Shown here in pieces: positions 28,001 to 41,800 of a DNA stretch of 64,000 nt. The stretch comes from Ampullaceana balthica. Its lineage: Eukaryota > Mollusca > Gastropoda > Lymnaeidae. Location: assembly GCA_944989445.1 (NCBI GenBank), contig CALYLW010001368.1, forward strand, positions 176,557-240,556, written 5' to 3'. Below the pieces are notes generated by a model, which saw only the letters and a list, made by a program, of their open reading frames with translations, had not been told where the DNA came from and did not search any database. Each line of letters opens with the position of its first letter. The first letter of the stretch is position 1. Both the position numbers and the translations under genes were made by a program.

Positions 28001-31000
28001 CCTGACAGTAGGCACAATGACAATAACTTTATTTCGATTTGAGTTTCACATTCCCCTTAATAATGAGTGTAAACGTATCAGGAAATTAGGATAGTGATAA
28101 ATCAAACCCCTTCTTTATAAAAATCACGATATGTGTATCTAGAAAATAAAAAGTATGATGAATTTAAATATTACCCATCAATTTTGGTATTTCTGCTTTA
28201 ATAACGCACGCTTTTCTCTATATACTTTACCAGAATAACAAAGGTTCTTAACAGTTACAAAAATCTAATGGGCAAGGCTCAATTTCTTTTTCCATGAATC
28301 AAAAAATGAAAACAATATCTTTGATTCTTTTTGTTCTAGGAAAAATCTCTTAAAATCACCCACTCCATTTTATGAGATAAGTATGAAATTAGTTCAAGAC
28401 GAATAGGATATTTTTTTAGCGTAGTAACAAAGCAATAAATTGGCAGATACTTGTTTCACTTAAATAACGGACTTTTTTTCTTTGTATTTATATTCAAGCC
28501 TTTTTTCATTGTAGCTTTTTTAGCTTATAAAATGACATATAAGTCAGGGCTTAATATATAACATATATTATGTAGGCATTTGATTTTTTAAAACAGAATA
28601 GTTTTTAAAAAAGCAGTCTGTATACAAAACTTTATCCTCGTTTTATAATATTGCTCAAATAAAATCAAGTTGTTATGTCACATTATCAGTTGCTGTTAGT
28701 ATATTTTTTGCCAGAACAGGGGTAGGCACAATTAAAAAATAACTTTATTTGGTTTTGGGTCTCAAATTTCCCTTAAAAATGAATGTAAATGCATCATGAA
28801 ATTAGGGTAGTGATAAATCAAACCACTTCTAATAAAATTCACGATATGTGTGTCGAGAAAATAGAAAGTATGCTTTTCTATATATAATATACTCCTACAG
28901 AATATGAAAGGTACTTAACAGTTATAAAAATCTAATTGGCAAGGCTCAATTTCTTTTCACATGAATAAAAAAATTTAAAAATATATTTCCATATGATTCC
29001 TTTGGTTATAGGAAAATGCTCTGAAAAGCACCAATTCCAGTGTATAGTTTAAGCATGAAATTAGTCTAAGAGGAATTACATAGTACTTGAGCCAGATAAT
29101 ATTTATTTGAATATGTATGCTTAGTGGAGGGTGGAAATATGGTTTATGGGTTTAAAATATGTATTTTCTTTTCTTACGAATATTAACATAAAAACAATGT
29201 TTGTTTTTTTAAAATTCCTAGAGATTGATTTTCTAATAAATTATGTCATTTTGAAAGGACTTCCCACTCTTTTCTTCTAGTATTAACAAAGCAATAAATT
29301 GGCAGATACTTGTTCCACTAAAATAAAGGATTACTTTTCGTTGTATTTGTATTTAAGCCTTTTTTCATTGTAGATTTTTGTAGCTTATAAAATGACATAT
29401 TTGGTAATGGTCTTAAAATATAACATATATTTGTAGGCATTTGATATTAAATCAGAATAATTTAAAAATAATTTTTTCAAGAGTGTATACAGCTAAAAAG
29501 AAAACTGCCATTTAGTAAACCCCATGATCTGCCTTTGAAATCAGTCTTTATACAAAACTTTATCCTCGTTGCATAATATTGCTCAAATAAAATCAAGCTG
29601 TTATGTCTAAATATCAGTTGCTGTTAGTGTATTTTTTCGATTGAGCACGCACTTTCTGAAGCTAGAACCTATATATGAGTCGTAATACCCACGATATGTC
29701 TTTACACTAAATATATGTTTACATTAAAGAACCGTACAGTTTATAACCGAAGTGTGTACCACGCAACTCATTGTTCTAGAAATGTAACTATTTTTTTTAA
29801 TGAATGTTTTAGTTTTGTTAGCTCTTAAATACCTTTCTTAGTAATGATTTTTTATGGGAAAAGCATATTATTTATGTGAATTTTGATGCTTAAGTAATGT
29901 GTGCATGGGTTTTATTTGTTTGAAAGAAACATTTTGAATCGCAAGATCTGGGCTTAAAATTTACCCTGCTGATTTAGTTTAATCTATGCAAAAAGTATAA
30001 AAACAGTTGCTAAGCTATAGTGTTTATGTCATCCAGGGTTGGGCGATATTATTGACTCTTACCCCACCAATAAATGGTACATTTCAAAAGGTCATAAAGT
30101 TGTACTCAATAAAAAAATAGCTGTTCCACTTATTACCCACACTCATTGGTCCATGCATATAACTCCTATAGATAATCCATTTTCGTCTATAGCAGTACCG
30201 AATTTCTTTTCATTCCTTCTATTTCCTTGGGGCAGTATATGGAGCAATCTTTCCAAAAAAAAGATCGTGTAAACTATTTAAGCACCGAAGGAAAATAAAT
30301 CTCCCACCTAAGAATCATTGGCATCGCTTACATCACAAATCACTATCTTCATGCATTTTTTTATTGATAAATATAACTTACCTAGCATGTTTAACTTAAT
30401 TATGCAAAAGAATATTAACAGTGGCTAAGCTATAGTGTTTTGTATCTGGTTTCACTCATGTGCTTTCTTTCTCTAATGCATTGAATACATTGTTAGTATT
30501 TGATTATCTGTAACTAACTTTAAAAATGTCAAACACATTAAGTATTTAAATAACACATATAACCTATATAAAGGAAGTGGTTAAATGATACTGTGTATTT
30601 GATAATAAAGAAAATAATAGTATATAAATATTTTTAAAATACTACGCTAAAAAAACAATGACTATGGTTTGTAAACAAAACGTTAGGTAGATTAACGTTG
30701 AACATAAATGTAGACATCTATAGAAAGATTACAGCAAACAATTTTTCGAACGGCTGGATAAAATACATCTCGGAAATTCATAAAGGAAACAGTGTAAAGA
30801 TGTAATTTGCAAACAAATAATAATTCTTAAAATTTTTTAAAAAATATATACATAGTCTTGTTAGAGGCGCAACATTACCAGACATAATAAGTAAAATTTA
30901 AAAAATCATTGTTTTAAAAAGGACACGCTTTTATTTACAAACATTTACAGACTGAAACGCGATGATCTCCTCTGCCCTTGATGTAAACACGGGAATTCGG

Positions 31001-33572
31001 TAAACCAGGGCTGGAGTGAAACCAGTGAGCCGTGGAGGTCAACTCTAGAAGACGACTATGCATTCTAAAAATAGTGATAAATAGAGATAATCTAAAAATT
31101 GATTAATTTAATTACGGTACATTAGATCGATCTAAAATTTTAATACAATGCATTGTCATCCAAGATCTATCTGTGGTAAAATTTTGGGATCTCTAGTTAG
31201 GACCATCAGAAGTGGTTTAATTTTACGTTACAAGATTTGAAGGAAGGATGGATGGATACAACATACAAACACTGTGACTTAAATAAAAGCGTGTAAAAAT
31301 AAACCGTTTCATCACATTTAGTTCACAACAAAAAAACACACACACACACTCACTAATTCATACACATGCACACACAAAGATAAACACACACACATGGATA
31401 GTACCATTAAAAAAATCACATTGAAATAACCGCGGCTCTTTTTACTTTATTTCCTTTTTACAAATAAATATGAGCTTAAACTATGACGTAAAAGTCACAA
31501 TATTTTATGGTGAGAAATGCCGTCTTGTTAATCTCGACACCAAAATTTTTATTATTTTACGTCTTAATTTTCAATAATTTATTTTAATTTCGGGAGTTAC
31601 CCCGCATAGCGAGCACCCATACACAGACGGGCTTAGGCGCAATATATATAGGGATTTATATATATATTAGTGTATATATATATGTATATATATATATATA
31701 TATATAAATCCCTATATATATTGCGCCTAAGCCCGTCTGTGTATGGGTGCTCGCTATGCGGGGTAACTCCCGAAATTTGGTGCGGATGGGACATACATAG
31801 CAAATTATGTATATTGATATGTATATATATCAATATACATAATTTGCTATGTATGTCCCATCCGCACCAAATTACTGCAAACATAACTCTTTTCAAACGA
31901 CCGCATAAAATTGTTCAATATAAAAATATATCAATAAAATAAAAATAAATAAAAGAAATGTTAGTTCTGTATTACATTAACTTTTATTCTGATGTGTATT
32001 TTTTCAAACATAATAGATTTCAGCTAAAATTTATTTATTTTAAAAACTTCCGTAATTTTTTAGGGGTAATACACTAGTATATATATACATATAAATATAC
32101 ATACATAAACAGAGTAAGGTGTTAAATACGCTAACTATAGAAGAAATATCAGTTAACGCGAAATAATAATAATACGGTCGTGAGAAAATGATAAGTTTTT
32201 TCTTATAACCTTTAAACAAATGATTCTTCATTTCCCTAAATTCGTGTTAAACGATCTTCACTGTAATTATTTATATATATATATACTAGATTGTACTCGG
32301 ATGCCGTGGCGCCTACGGCGCCCACTTTTTTTAAAAGCCCAACTAATGTGTCCTTGTTTGATAAATACGAAGTGTTACTTTCTGAAATGTGCACAATGTA
32401 TTTTATAATAGGATTTGTAGGGCGCCCACGGCGCCCAATTTTTTTTGGTCAAAAGCCCAAGTAACTTATCCTTGTTTGATAAATACGAAATATTAAACTT
32501 CCTGAAATGTACACAAAGTATTTTATAATTAACAATCCTCAAATCCTTTTTTTTACATCGTTCCCCTTTCCAAAATTAAAATATAACTATAAGCTAAAAC
32601 AATGACGTCATGTAATATTTTATTTACAGTGCGTCTTTAATTTATAATTATTTTGCACACCTTTTGATGCACAGCTTAGATTAAATATAAGCTCAAACAA
32701 TGACGTCATTTAATTTTTTGTTTACAGTGCTAATCACCACACGATTTTTTAACTGCTATAGTTTGTTGTACATCGTTCCTCAGCGTTCCACATCGAATGA
32801 GTGAATGAGTGAGCCAGTGACTTGGACTATTTTTTTATTTATATATATGTCATATATCCTTATATAATAAAAGGTAATGTTCCGTGCGGTCATCGATAGC
32901 GATTGGTCCCTGAAACACATATGACTCCTACAGCCAATCAATAGCTGAGAAAAAAATAAATCTCATTTACATATCACGCGGACGTTCAAAGCGAGTTATT
33001 TTTTTGTACAGTTTTTTTCAAAGAGTTTTTTTTTAGCGGTGAGGGTTGGGATTTGTAATCAAAAACTTAGTTTTTAAAGGTTATTTATTATAACTATAAT
33101 GTATAGTGTTTTTGACGTAATACACAACTATGGCCGGTCGATAAGGCGGGTCTTTCAACAAATCGCGGTGGAGGGGAGTAGGGTATCTGGACAGACCACG
33201 GTGTGGGGTGTAGGGTCTCTGGACAGACCTTGGTGTGGGGGTAGGGTCTCTGGACTGACCACGGTGTGGGTGGGAGGTAGGCTCTCTGGACAGAACGCGG
33301 TGTGGAGGGAAGAGGTAGGGTCTCTGGACAGAACGCGGTGTGGGGGGAGGTAGGGTCTCTGGACAGACCGCGGTGTTGGGGGATGGAGGGTCTCGGGACA
33401 GACCGTGGTGTGGGGGGAGGTAGGGTCTCTGGACAAAGCCTCTGTTTGAAACAACGACTGGTGAAGTTTTATTTTCATTTTGGAGTCAGTTGATGTGGAG
33501 GTTGTGCTGCCCTACCATGAACTTCACAGGCCAACCTACACTATTCCTGTTCTTGGACGGGTTTTGTTGCTA

Positions 33573-33660
<88 letters not shown>

Positions 33661-35037
33661 CAAAGTTTAATTACTTACGGTGGGTCACTTTTTCAATGTC
33701 TGGCATACGTTTTTACATGGATTGATGGATCTCGACCAAACTTGGCACATATATGCATAATTATCCAGGTCAAAATATAGAGGGTTTTTAACTTTACATT
33801 AATCACAATTTAGGGTCCAGGGCCCCTAATTGTTTTAATTAAATTGAGAAGAAATCGAATGAAACTTTGGATGATTAATATTTTAATGAACCGAGAGTTA
33901 TCGTTCTTATTGTAATCGATACTTCTACGAATAGAAACATAATATTAAGCTTTTAATTGAGTTTTATTTTCTAGAACTGAATTGTAACAACTTAAAATCG
34001 TTTAAATCTGTATAAAATAGGTCTGAAATCATTTTGTTACGACCCAAACTTTATTTTAATTTGTTTTCGTGTCTTATTTAATTTTCTATTTACTTCAATT
34101 TCAATTATCGAATACAATTATAATTTGGATTTGTTTTTAAACAAAGACAATTACGATTTATTTCTGTATTTTTCAAGTAATTAATTCAAAAAAATTATAA
34201 ATAAGGCCCCAAAGGACTTATTTACGACAGAATGTCTATTTCAATTTGTTTTAAAGTAATATTTACTATTTATTTCATCCTCCAATACAACTGTTATATG
34301 GATTTGATTGTATTATTTACTATTTATTTCAACTTCCAATAACACTACTATAACTATACTACGACAATCGATATCGACCACTATAAACTATAAATCAAAG
34401 CATTGAGAGCAAGATTAGAGAATATGACATTAAAAATAATTTGTGTTATCTTGTTTTTTTAAAAGTACTATAGGCGTCAAAATGTATACTCCGTTCTATT
34501 TCCATAGTATTTTCATAATCATATTTATTAATATTATAATTATATAATATAAATATATTACTAATTCTACTAAATTTATTAATTAAATTACTATAGAATT
34601 ACTTTCCTATGAACACATATATACTGATACATTTATATGTATAATTTAAAGGATACGTCCAAAATTAGATCAATTTAACGGATTTAATTTAATAACATTT
34701 ATGAAGGAAATCTTTTTTATTCCTTGCGCGATTTAACTGAAACGTTATTTAAACAGTTTGCCAAAAATTGCCTGGGAAACGTCAAATGCTACTTCAGTGT
34801 GAACAAAGACAGCGGGATCAGCTGGAAAAGCCAAGACCGTAAGTTCCATTATTGTTTTCTTTAACTTTTAACATATAAATGTTTAATGTAAAATTAAAAA
34901 ACCCTCTATACTTTTACCTGAATAATGATGCATATATGTGCCAAGTTTGGTCGAGATCCATCAATCCATGTAATAACGTATGCATGACAATTAAAAAATG
35001 ACCCACTCTACGTAAACAAATAATCAAACTAAGTTTG

Positions 35038-35076
<39 letters not shown>

Positions 35077-35804
35077 AACTTCAAATTTATTTGTTTTTAA
35101 ATAAATTCTTATAAACAAAAATGTGAATGCCCACCATCCATAATTTCAAAAAGAAACTAAACATTGTCATTTGCTTAAAAGTTTGTATCGAAAATGAAAT
35201 ATGATACAAATATTTATATTTAATATCCTTTCAAGTGTATGCGTCACCTTTCATTACTATTTACATTTACCATGCTTAGTAAAATTTAAATGTTATTAAA
35301 TTTTGAATTATCATTAACTTACAAATTTCTTTAAAATTTGTAGGAGCTTTTCTAGTTTAATTGTTCCTTTTTCAATGATATTGTACAATTCTTCCAGGTT
35401 GTTCTCTTTTAATAGTTTCTCTACGATTATTGACATTCCAACATCACTGATGGTGTGTTCCTTTTTTAAAAAACAAAAGTACGTATATGTCATTTTATAG
35501 TTTTTAATTAATCTGTTACTGTGTAAGTCTGCTAAAAATGTCTTATCAATATGATAATCTATTTTTTTTTAATTTTAAAAAATATAACTTTATTAAATAA
35601 TATTATTTAAAAGACATTACAGAAATTAAAGCAACACTTACTTGGCAAATTTCTTCTGTTGGCCTTTTAATATTCAAAACAATTTTTATCACTTTATCTT
35701 TTTCTTTCTTACCAGATTTATCCAGTAGTAAGCATCTTTCAAGTACTGAATCAAAAGAGAAAATCTAAAAAAATATCTAGCTTACAGCATAGTCACAATA
35801 TATC

Positions 35805-35851
<47 letters not shown>

Positions 35852-38800
35852 TATATAATTTGCAATTGTCACGCAAGTCAGTAGTGTCTGTCAGACAGTC
35901 CTACGCTATGCGAAGTAACTCCCGATAAAAAAAATAAAAATTTGCTTTCGAGATTATAACAAAATGTGTTGCTCACCATAAAATATTGTGACGCCACGTC
36001 ATTATTTGAGCTTTTATTAATGTGTGATGGGAACGAAGTAAAAAGAGCAATATTTTATTTGATGTGATTAATATTATTATTATTATTTTGTATTAAATGT
36101 CCGTTTTTGTGTATGTGTCCATGTCAATATTACGTACGTAATTAATTATAAATTTAATTTTCTATATTAATATATAATATTCGCTTTTCTGTTTATGAAA
36201 TTTACAATTGGTTGTCGTTCGGTTGTCAAGTTTCGATGCGTTTCGAACTACAAAGCCATTATTTATTACTGAAAATGAAATTTGTCAACTTATGCTTCTG
36301 TTTAGCGTTTGTTTTTCTTTTATACACTTTGAGATTGCATATTTGTATGTTTAAAAAAATAACATATTTAAAAATCGGACTCCTCCTCACAATAGTTTTA
36401 TTTATTGTTATTTACATGCAATATTTTAATGCATCTTAGACTAATTTTGAATAATAAAAAATCTTTGCTTTTAATATAAAATTGGAAGGGGTGCTGACTT
36501 GACAATAATGAAAACGTTTATTAGAACTTGTATATTAAAGTTGATACGTTAATATTTTCTTTTATCCAGTGCTTAACTTTACTTCAAGGTTTCATGCAAA
36601 ATAAATAATTCGTTGTTATTCATATTTGTAAATAGCTACAATTTTTTATTTACATGTTTTTGATAATGTAAAGGTAATAATGTATGGACCAATTGGTGCA
36701 TAAACTGACAAGTCATAATAGGTCTTGAAAAGGTACTGACTTGACAACAATAAAAAACGTTTATGTGAATCACTAACACGTGTATATTAAATTTTAAATA
36801 TGATTAACAGTTGATAAGTTAATCTTTTCTGTTATCCTGTGACAAACTTTGCTTACTACGTTTCATGCAATATAAATAATTATTAACATGTGTAAAATTA
36901 CAGTTTATTTTTTATATGTTTTGATAATGTTGTGGTAATAATGATTGGACAAATGGGCGAATAAACTGACAAGTCATAATCATCGATGAAGTTTAAACGG
37001 CTTCAAATCACAAATATGCGTGATGTGGATCACATTACGGTCACATAATTTATTTTTAACGCACTGTGCTGTATTATTGGTGCACTCATAATTGGTGCGC
37101 ACTATTCAATGCCGCAAGTTAACGTCCGGCTGACTCCTCAGCAATATTTGTTAATGCGTCGAACTTCAAAATTCTTTGCCGCAGTATCACTTTATGCTGT
37201 GTGTAATTCACTATGCATTTACTATTATCATGATTATATCATTATTATGCATGCAAAGTTATATAACGCGAAGCCTAAGCTTGGAGGTTTTCTCTTAACA
37301 CATATATTCTTATATATAATCAAAATATATACTCTGCTATGTCCGTTCGTAACGCTAGATTTTAGAAAGCCCACAGCTAAAAAAAAACCTTGAAAAATAT
37401 ATTGCACAAAAAAACCCCAAATAAACCCCACTATGTTCAAACGTCCGCATAAAATTGTTCAATATGGAAAGAGATTTAATTTTTCTCTCTTGGTCTCTAC
37501 ATTTTCTGTTTATTTACTATGCGGCTTTCAGGCAAAAGGGACAATTACAAAAACTGAAATATATCCATTTTGAAAACTCCCGTCATTTTTGACGTGTAAT
37601 ACACTAGTATATGTATATATAAGGATTTTTAACGCAATTCCAATGGGATAAATTGCGTTTTTATATTTGAAATGTCTGTCGAGCTTGCACATGCAACTCC
37701 TCCTGAACCATACCAGATAGAGGGTTTGGTTCTTTTGCAAATATTCTAAGGAGGTCCCAAAATATAGCACTGGCCAAAAAATACCGAAAAGATTTACTGA
37801 ATTTCCTGGAAAATCCAAAAAAACCTGAACAAATATCAGTATTTTTGACAATTTCTCGCCAATCATAACATCTTTCGGGTTGAAACACACGCCAAACGAT
37901 AGCTAATAATATTTAGAACATTGTTGAGAAGGAATTTTTGAAAAAATGTCTTTTCGTTCGACTCCCGTAATTTTAGCAGCAATTTTTGAAAGCAATTGTT
38001 TCGTTTAGTTTTTAAACTTATTGATTTGAAATTACTTTTAATTTAATCTAGAATGATAGTTAATCCGCTTTGTGAATGCGTTGCCATTAAATTAAAACAT
38101 TATTGGTGTGATGTAGCGTGAGGGGATATGATGTCATATTTTGTATAGTTTCTGAATTACTGATTTGACATGACTTTTAATATAATCTAGAATGATTTCA
38201 CGTGAATAAAATTTTTTAAAACTTAAAAAACCAAGTTTTTGACTTTAAATCCTTTATGTACGAGAAATAACTAAAAGAATGTTCATTATAATACGCAGCG
38301 CAAGACCATCCAAAAATACAAAAATGTCTCGTAAAACGTGTTTAATATAATGTGCACCGATCAGGAATATGTTTATAAAAAGTGTTGTCAATAAAATACG
38401 CATATTATTGCGCGACAGGAAAGGTCGTTCAATATAATACGCACCCTTACACTCTATCTCAAAAATTTAACATGATACATAGGAATAAATAAATTAATCT
38501 AAAAAATCAATAATTTAATTACGGTACATGCGATCGATCTGAAATTTTGATACATTGTTTTTATCATCGGTACGAAACTGTCTGCAAAAAATCAGCTCGC
38601 TAGCGAGGAAGTGGGTTAAAATAGGATCCAAAGTTTTGGCGACAAGCAAGCAATCAAGGCAGCAAGCAAGCAGACACCACGAGTTAATATAAAGGATTTA
38701 AAAATCGGAAATTCTTTTCGTAAATAGCGTTTAAATACTCATTCGAGTTTTTATTACTTGTTTAAATGTAGTGCATAAAATAAAAACTATCTTATCTTAT

Positions 38801-41800
38801 GTGTTACAGACGCTCCTTCTATACATAAAATTATTGCGTCCTACACTTATCTATGATTTTTGTCTAGTCCTGCATTCTTTTTTGAGTTTTAAATGTTGAT
38901 AAAGTTTTGGTTTTCCTAGTTTCTTCAGGAAACTCATCTAAACCTGAATTCCGGACGGGAAGATCGATAATTTGTATTTGTCTGTTCTTGCATACGGAAT
39001 AAGAAAGTTGTTTTTATCCTTATGTATATCTGAGGGTTGTATTAAGTTATCTTTGTGTTGTATTTCTTAACTAGCTGATATAACCGGCTTCTCACGGGTC
39101 GGTATTAGGGATCTCATGGGTACCCCACCCATTATGACCATGATCAATAATGGGATCCCGTTCTTGGTCAAATCCGTCTCCCCCCATATGATTCTACATT
39201 TCTTTGAGATTACATACCCCATTATAATCCTGTTGTGTAATGGGATCCCATTCCTAAAATAAATCCATTTTCCCTATAAAATTCCTCTATTTTAATGGGA
39301 TCAAATAGCTCGGCATTATCCCATTGCATAAAGTGATCCCGCTTTTGATAATATCCCATGCCCTCATATGATTCCATTCTATATTTGAGAATTCAAGCCC
39401 AATTATGATCTTGTTGTTATAACAGAAAAGCTTAGCTGTCACTGATGTTACATTATCCGTCGAATCCTATTTACTATCCATTGGAAAAGTGTTTCCAGTT
39501 GCTTGTATACATTCCAATAGGATCCCTTTCTGATTAGCGGTACTATCTACTGTTGATTTACTTTTTGGAGCCATTTAATCTACTGAGAGATATGATTCGG
39601 TATGGTAGTAATTATTATAGCCATTATGCCTACGGAGAAATACTAAAATATCAAAAATATTCGTATACAGATAATACAAACTACTCTATAAGTTTCAAAA
39701 TTATAATATATGAGAAACAAAAGTAGTTAATTATTTTTTAAATGCTTATTATATTTAAACTTTTGATAATAAATACACAATCTTATTAGGTTTCTGAAAA
39801 ACTTTAATGTGTACATGAGAACAAATAATTAAATGAGTGCATGAGATATAAATACATGAAATTATTGTTAAATATATTTAAACACAATGATTCGAAATCT
39901 TATTACATACATATACACTACTTGATAATTCTCGAAAGACATACAATTTAAACTTATATTTTAAGTATTGTGCAAGAAACATACTTTGATGGGATCACAT
40001 GGCTAAATATTATCCCGTTGCATAAAGGGATTCCGTTTTAGTAGAATCTCTTTCCCCAATTGATGCCATATTTTTTGCGATTGCATCATTGCGAAATGGT
40101 ATCCCATTCATGAAGTAAATACCTTACCCCTATAAAATACCATACTTTCATAGGATTAAATAGGTCAGTTCTATCCGTTGTATAATGGGATCTCGTTTTT
40201 GGTAGAATCCCTTTCCCTCGATCACGTTGCATTATGGAATCTTACGCTTTGTCAATTTCCTTACCCCAATGTGATCCCTTTCCCCGGTAGGATCCCATAT
40301 TTCGCGTTGGTTTATTTATCCCAATATGATTCAATTACATTATGGGATCCAGTTCCCGGTAAGACCCTATTCTGGTTTCTCTCACGTTAAAGCTTAACCA
40401 ATTATTCATTTAAGTTAAAAAAGGGGGCCCAGGCGTAGACACATTCTATCCAAGTAAGGCAAGGTCTCAAACTGAAAATTAGTCTGAAAAACAATAGGAT
40501 GTGACTTTAAAGTTTGTCCTATTTATATTTATTAGAAATTACTGCGGACGTAATAAAAATTAAACCACAGAAGTTTCTAGAATATTTTAAATTATACGCG
40601 AATCAAGTGAATAATAAATTTATAGTACAATCATAGTCTGGCAAATATTTGGGCTAAAACTTTAAAACTTGTCCAAATAAAAGAGACTAACAATTATTGG
40701 ACATCTTGCAAAAAAAATTTTTAGAATTTTATAGAATATTTTGGACATTCTATCCTGTGAGATTAACCTAATTGATAATCAGTCAGAAAAACAATTGGAT
40801 AAGATCTTAAATTGACTCAAATTTAAATCTGTTTAAAATTGCAGAGACAAAATTCTAGAATATTTTGAATCTTACCCAAATAAAGTGAATAATAAGACTA
40901 ATATTACATTCAAAGTTTGACAAATAATGGGGTAATACTTTAAAACCTGTCCCAGTAAAACAGGCCAAAAAATTACAGAGATCCTGTAATGATAAAATGT
41001 ATAATATTCTAGAATATTTTAGACATTCTATCCTGTGAGGTAAACCTAAATAAATATCAGTCAGCAATGATAAAATTTAGAATATTCTATAATATTTTAG
41101 ACATTCTATCCTGGGAGGTTAACCTAATTGAAAATCAGTCAGAAAAACAATTGGATAAGACTTTGAATTGAATCCAATTAAAATTACAGAGACGAAATAA
41201 TGGGGGTAATACTTTAAAACCTGTTAGAGTAAAACAGGCAAAAAATAATAGAGATCATGCAATGATAAAACTTAGAATATTCTAGAATAGTTTAAATAAA
41301 CCCTAAATAAAGTGACACACGGTCCTGTTCTCGTCTTTTGCTAAGCTGTAACTCACGTTGTTCTCGTGTTGTCTGACGCTCTTGATGTTCTATTTTTTTC
41401 ACGCTCCATCTGCACCAAGGCACCTTATGCAATTTTGTAAACCTGCTTTTTTTTTAAAAATGCACCAATCTTTAAATCTTATTGTATAAATAAAGTATTT
41501 GATACCGGAATAAATTTAAAAAATGTATTTAAAAAAATTATATGCTAAAATTAGAGAAAATAATAATGGAACTTACGATCTTGGCTTTTCAGGCTGATCC
41601 CGCTGTCTTTTTTCACACTGAAGGGGCATCTCATGCAATTTTCAAAACCTGTTATTTTTTTTTAATGCACCAATATTTAAATCTCATTGTATAAATAACG
41701 TATTTGCCATTGGTAAGAATATTTAAAAATGCATATTTAAGAATTTATATGTTAAACGTTCCCTTCTCTGGGAAGCCTAATTGGGTCGGTTCCAGAAGTA

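Larger units (their letters stand above)
31400..32077. mobile_element. Composite of Helitron ends in alternating orientation
   Basis: 31,420-31,665 is a minus-oriented 5' region of the Helitron family at 35.9, 46.8 and 58.1 kb. After two palindromes a plus-oriented, internally deleted copy runs from about 31,828 to 32,077, ending GGGTAATACACTAG then T. Confidence 0.6.
35851..37607 (+). mobile_element. Helitron family copy with two small reading frames
   Basis: It ends GACGTGTAATACACTAG then T, with the hairpin CGTCA-TTTT-TGACG at 37,581-37,594 just before the end, the classic Helitron 3' structure. The 5' end is degraded near 35,851. Two tandem units of about 245 bp (36,481-36,975) each carry GCTGACTTGACAA. 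Related copies: 46,775-49,181 (minus) and 58,114-60,680 (plus). Confidence 0.72.

Noticed and set aside
30039..30272. 77-codon frame
   Set aside because: No motif, no second copy found, no splice context.
33170..33440. CRISPR-like array
   Set aside because: Units vary in length with no unique spacers, and the DNA is eukaryotic.
33099..33493. Several open frames over the Helitron minisatellite
   Set aside because: Repeat-driven frames without start context or family match; the same holds at 61,043-61,400.
36212..36439. Membrane protein gene of the host
   Set aside because: It lies inside a repeated Helitron and recurs with it.
37528..37890. 120-codon minus-strand frame
   Set aside because: No motif, and it overlaps the Helitron 3' end; treated as chance.
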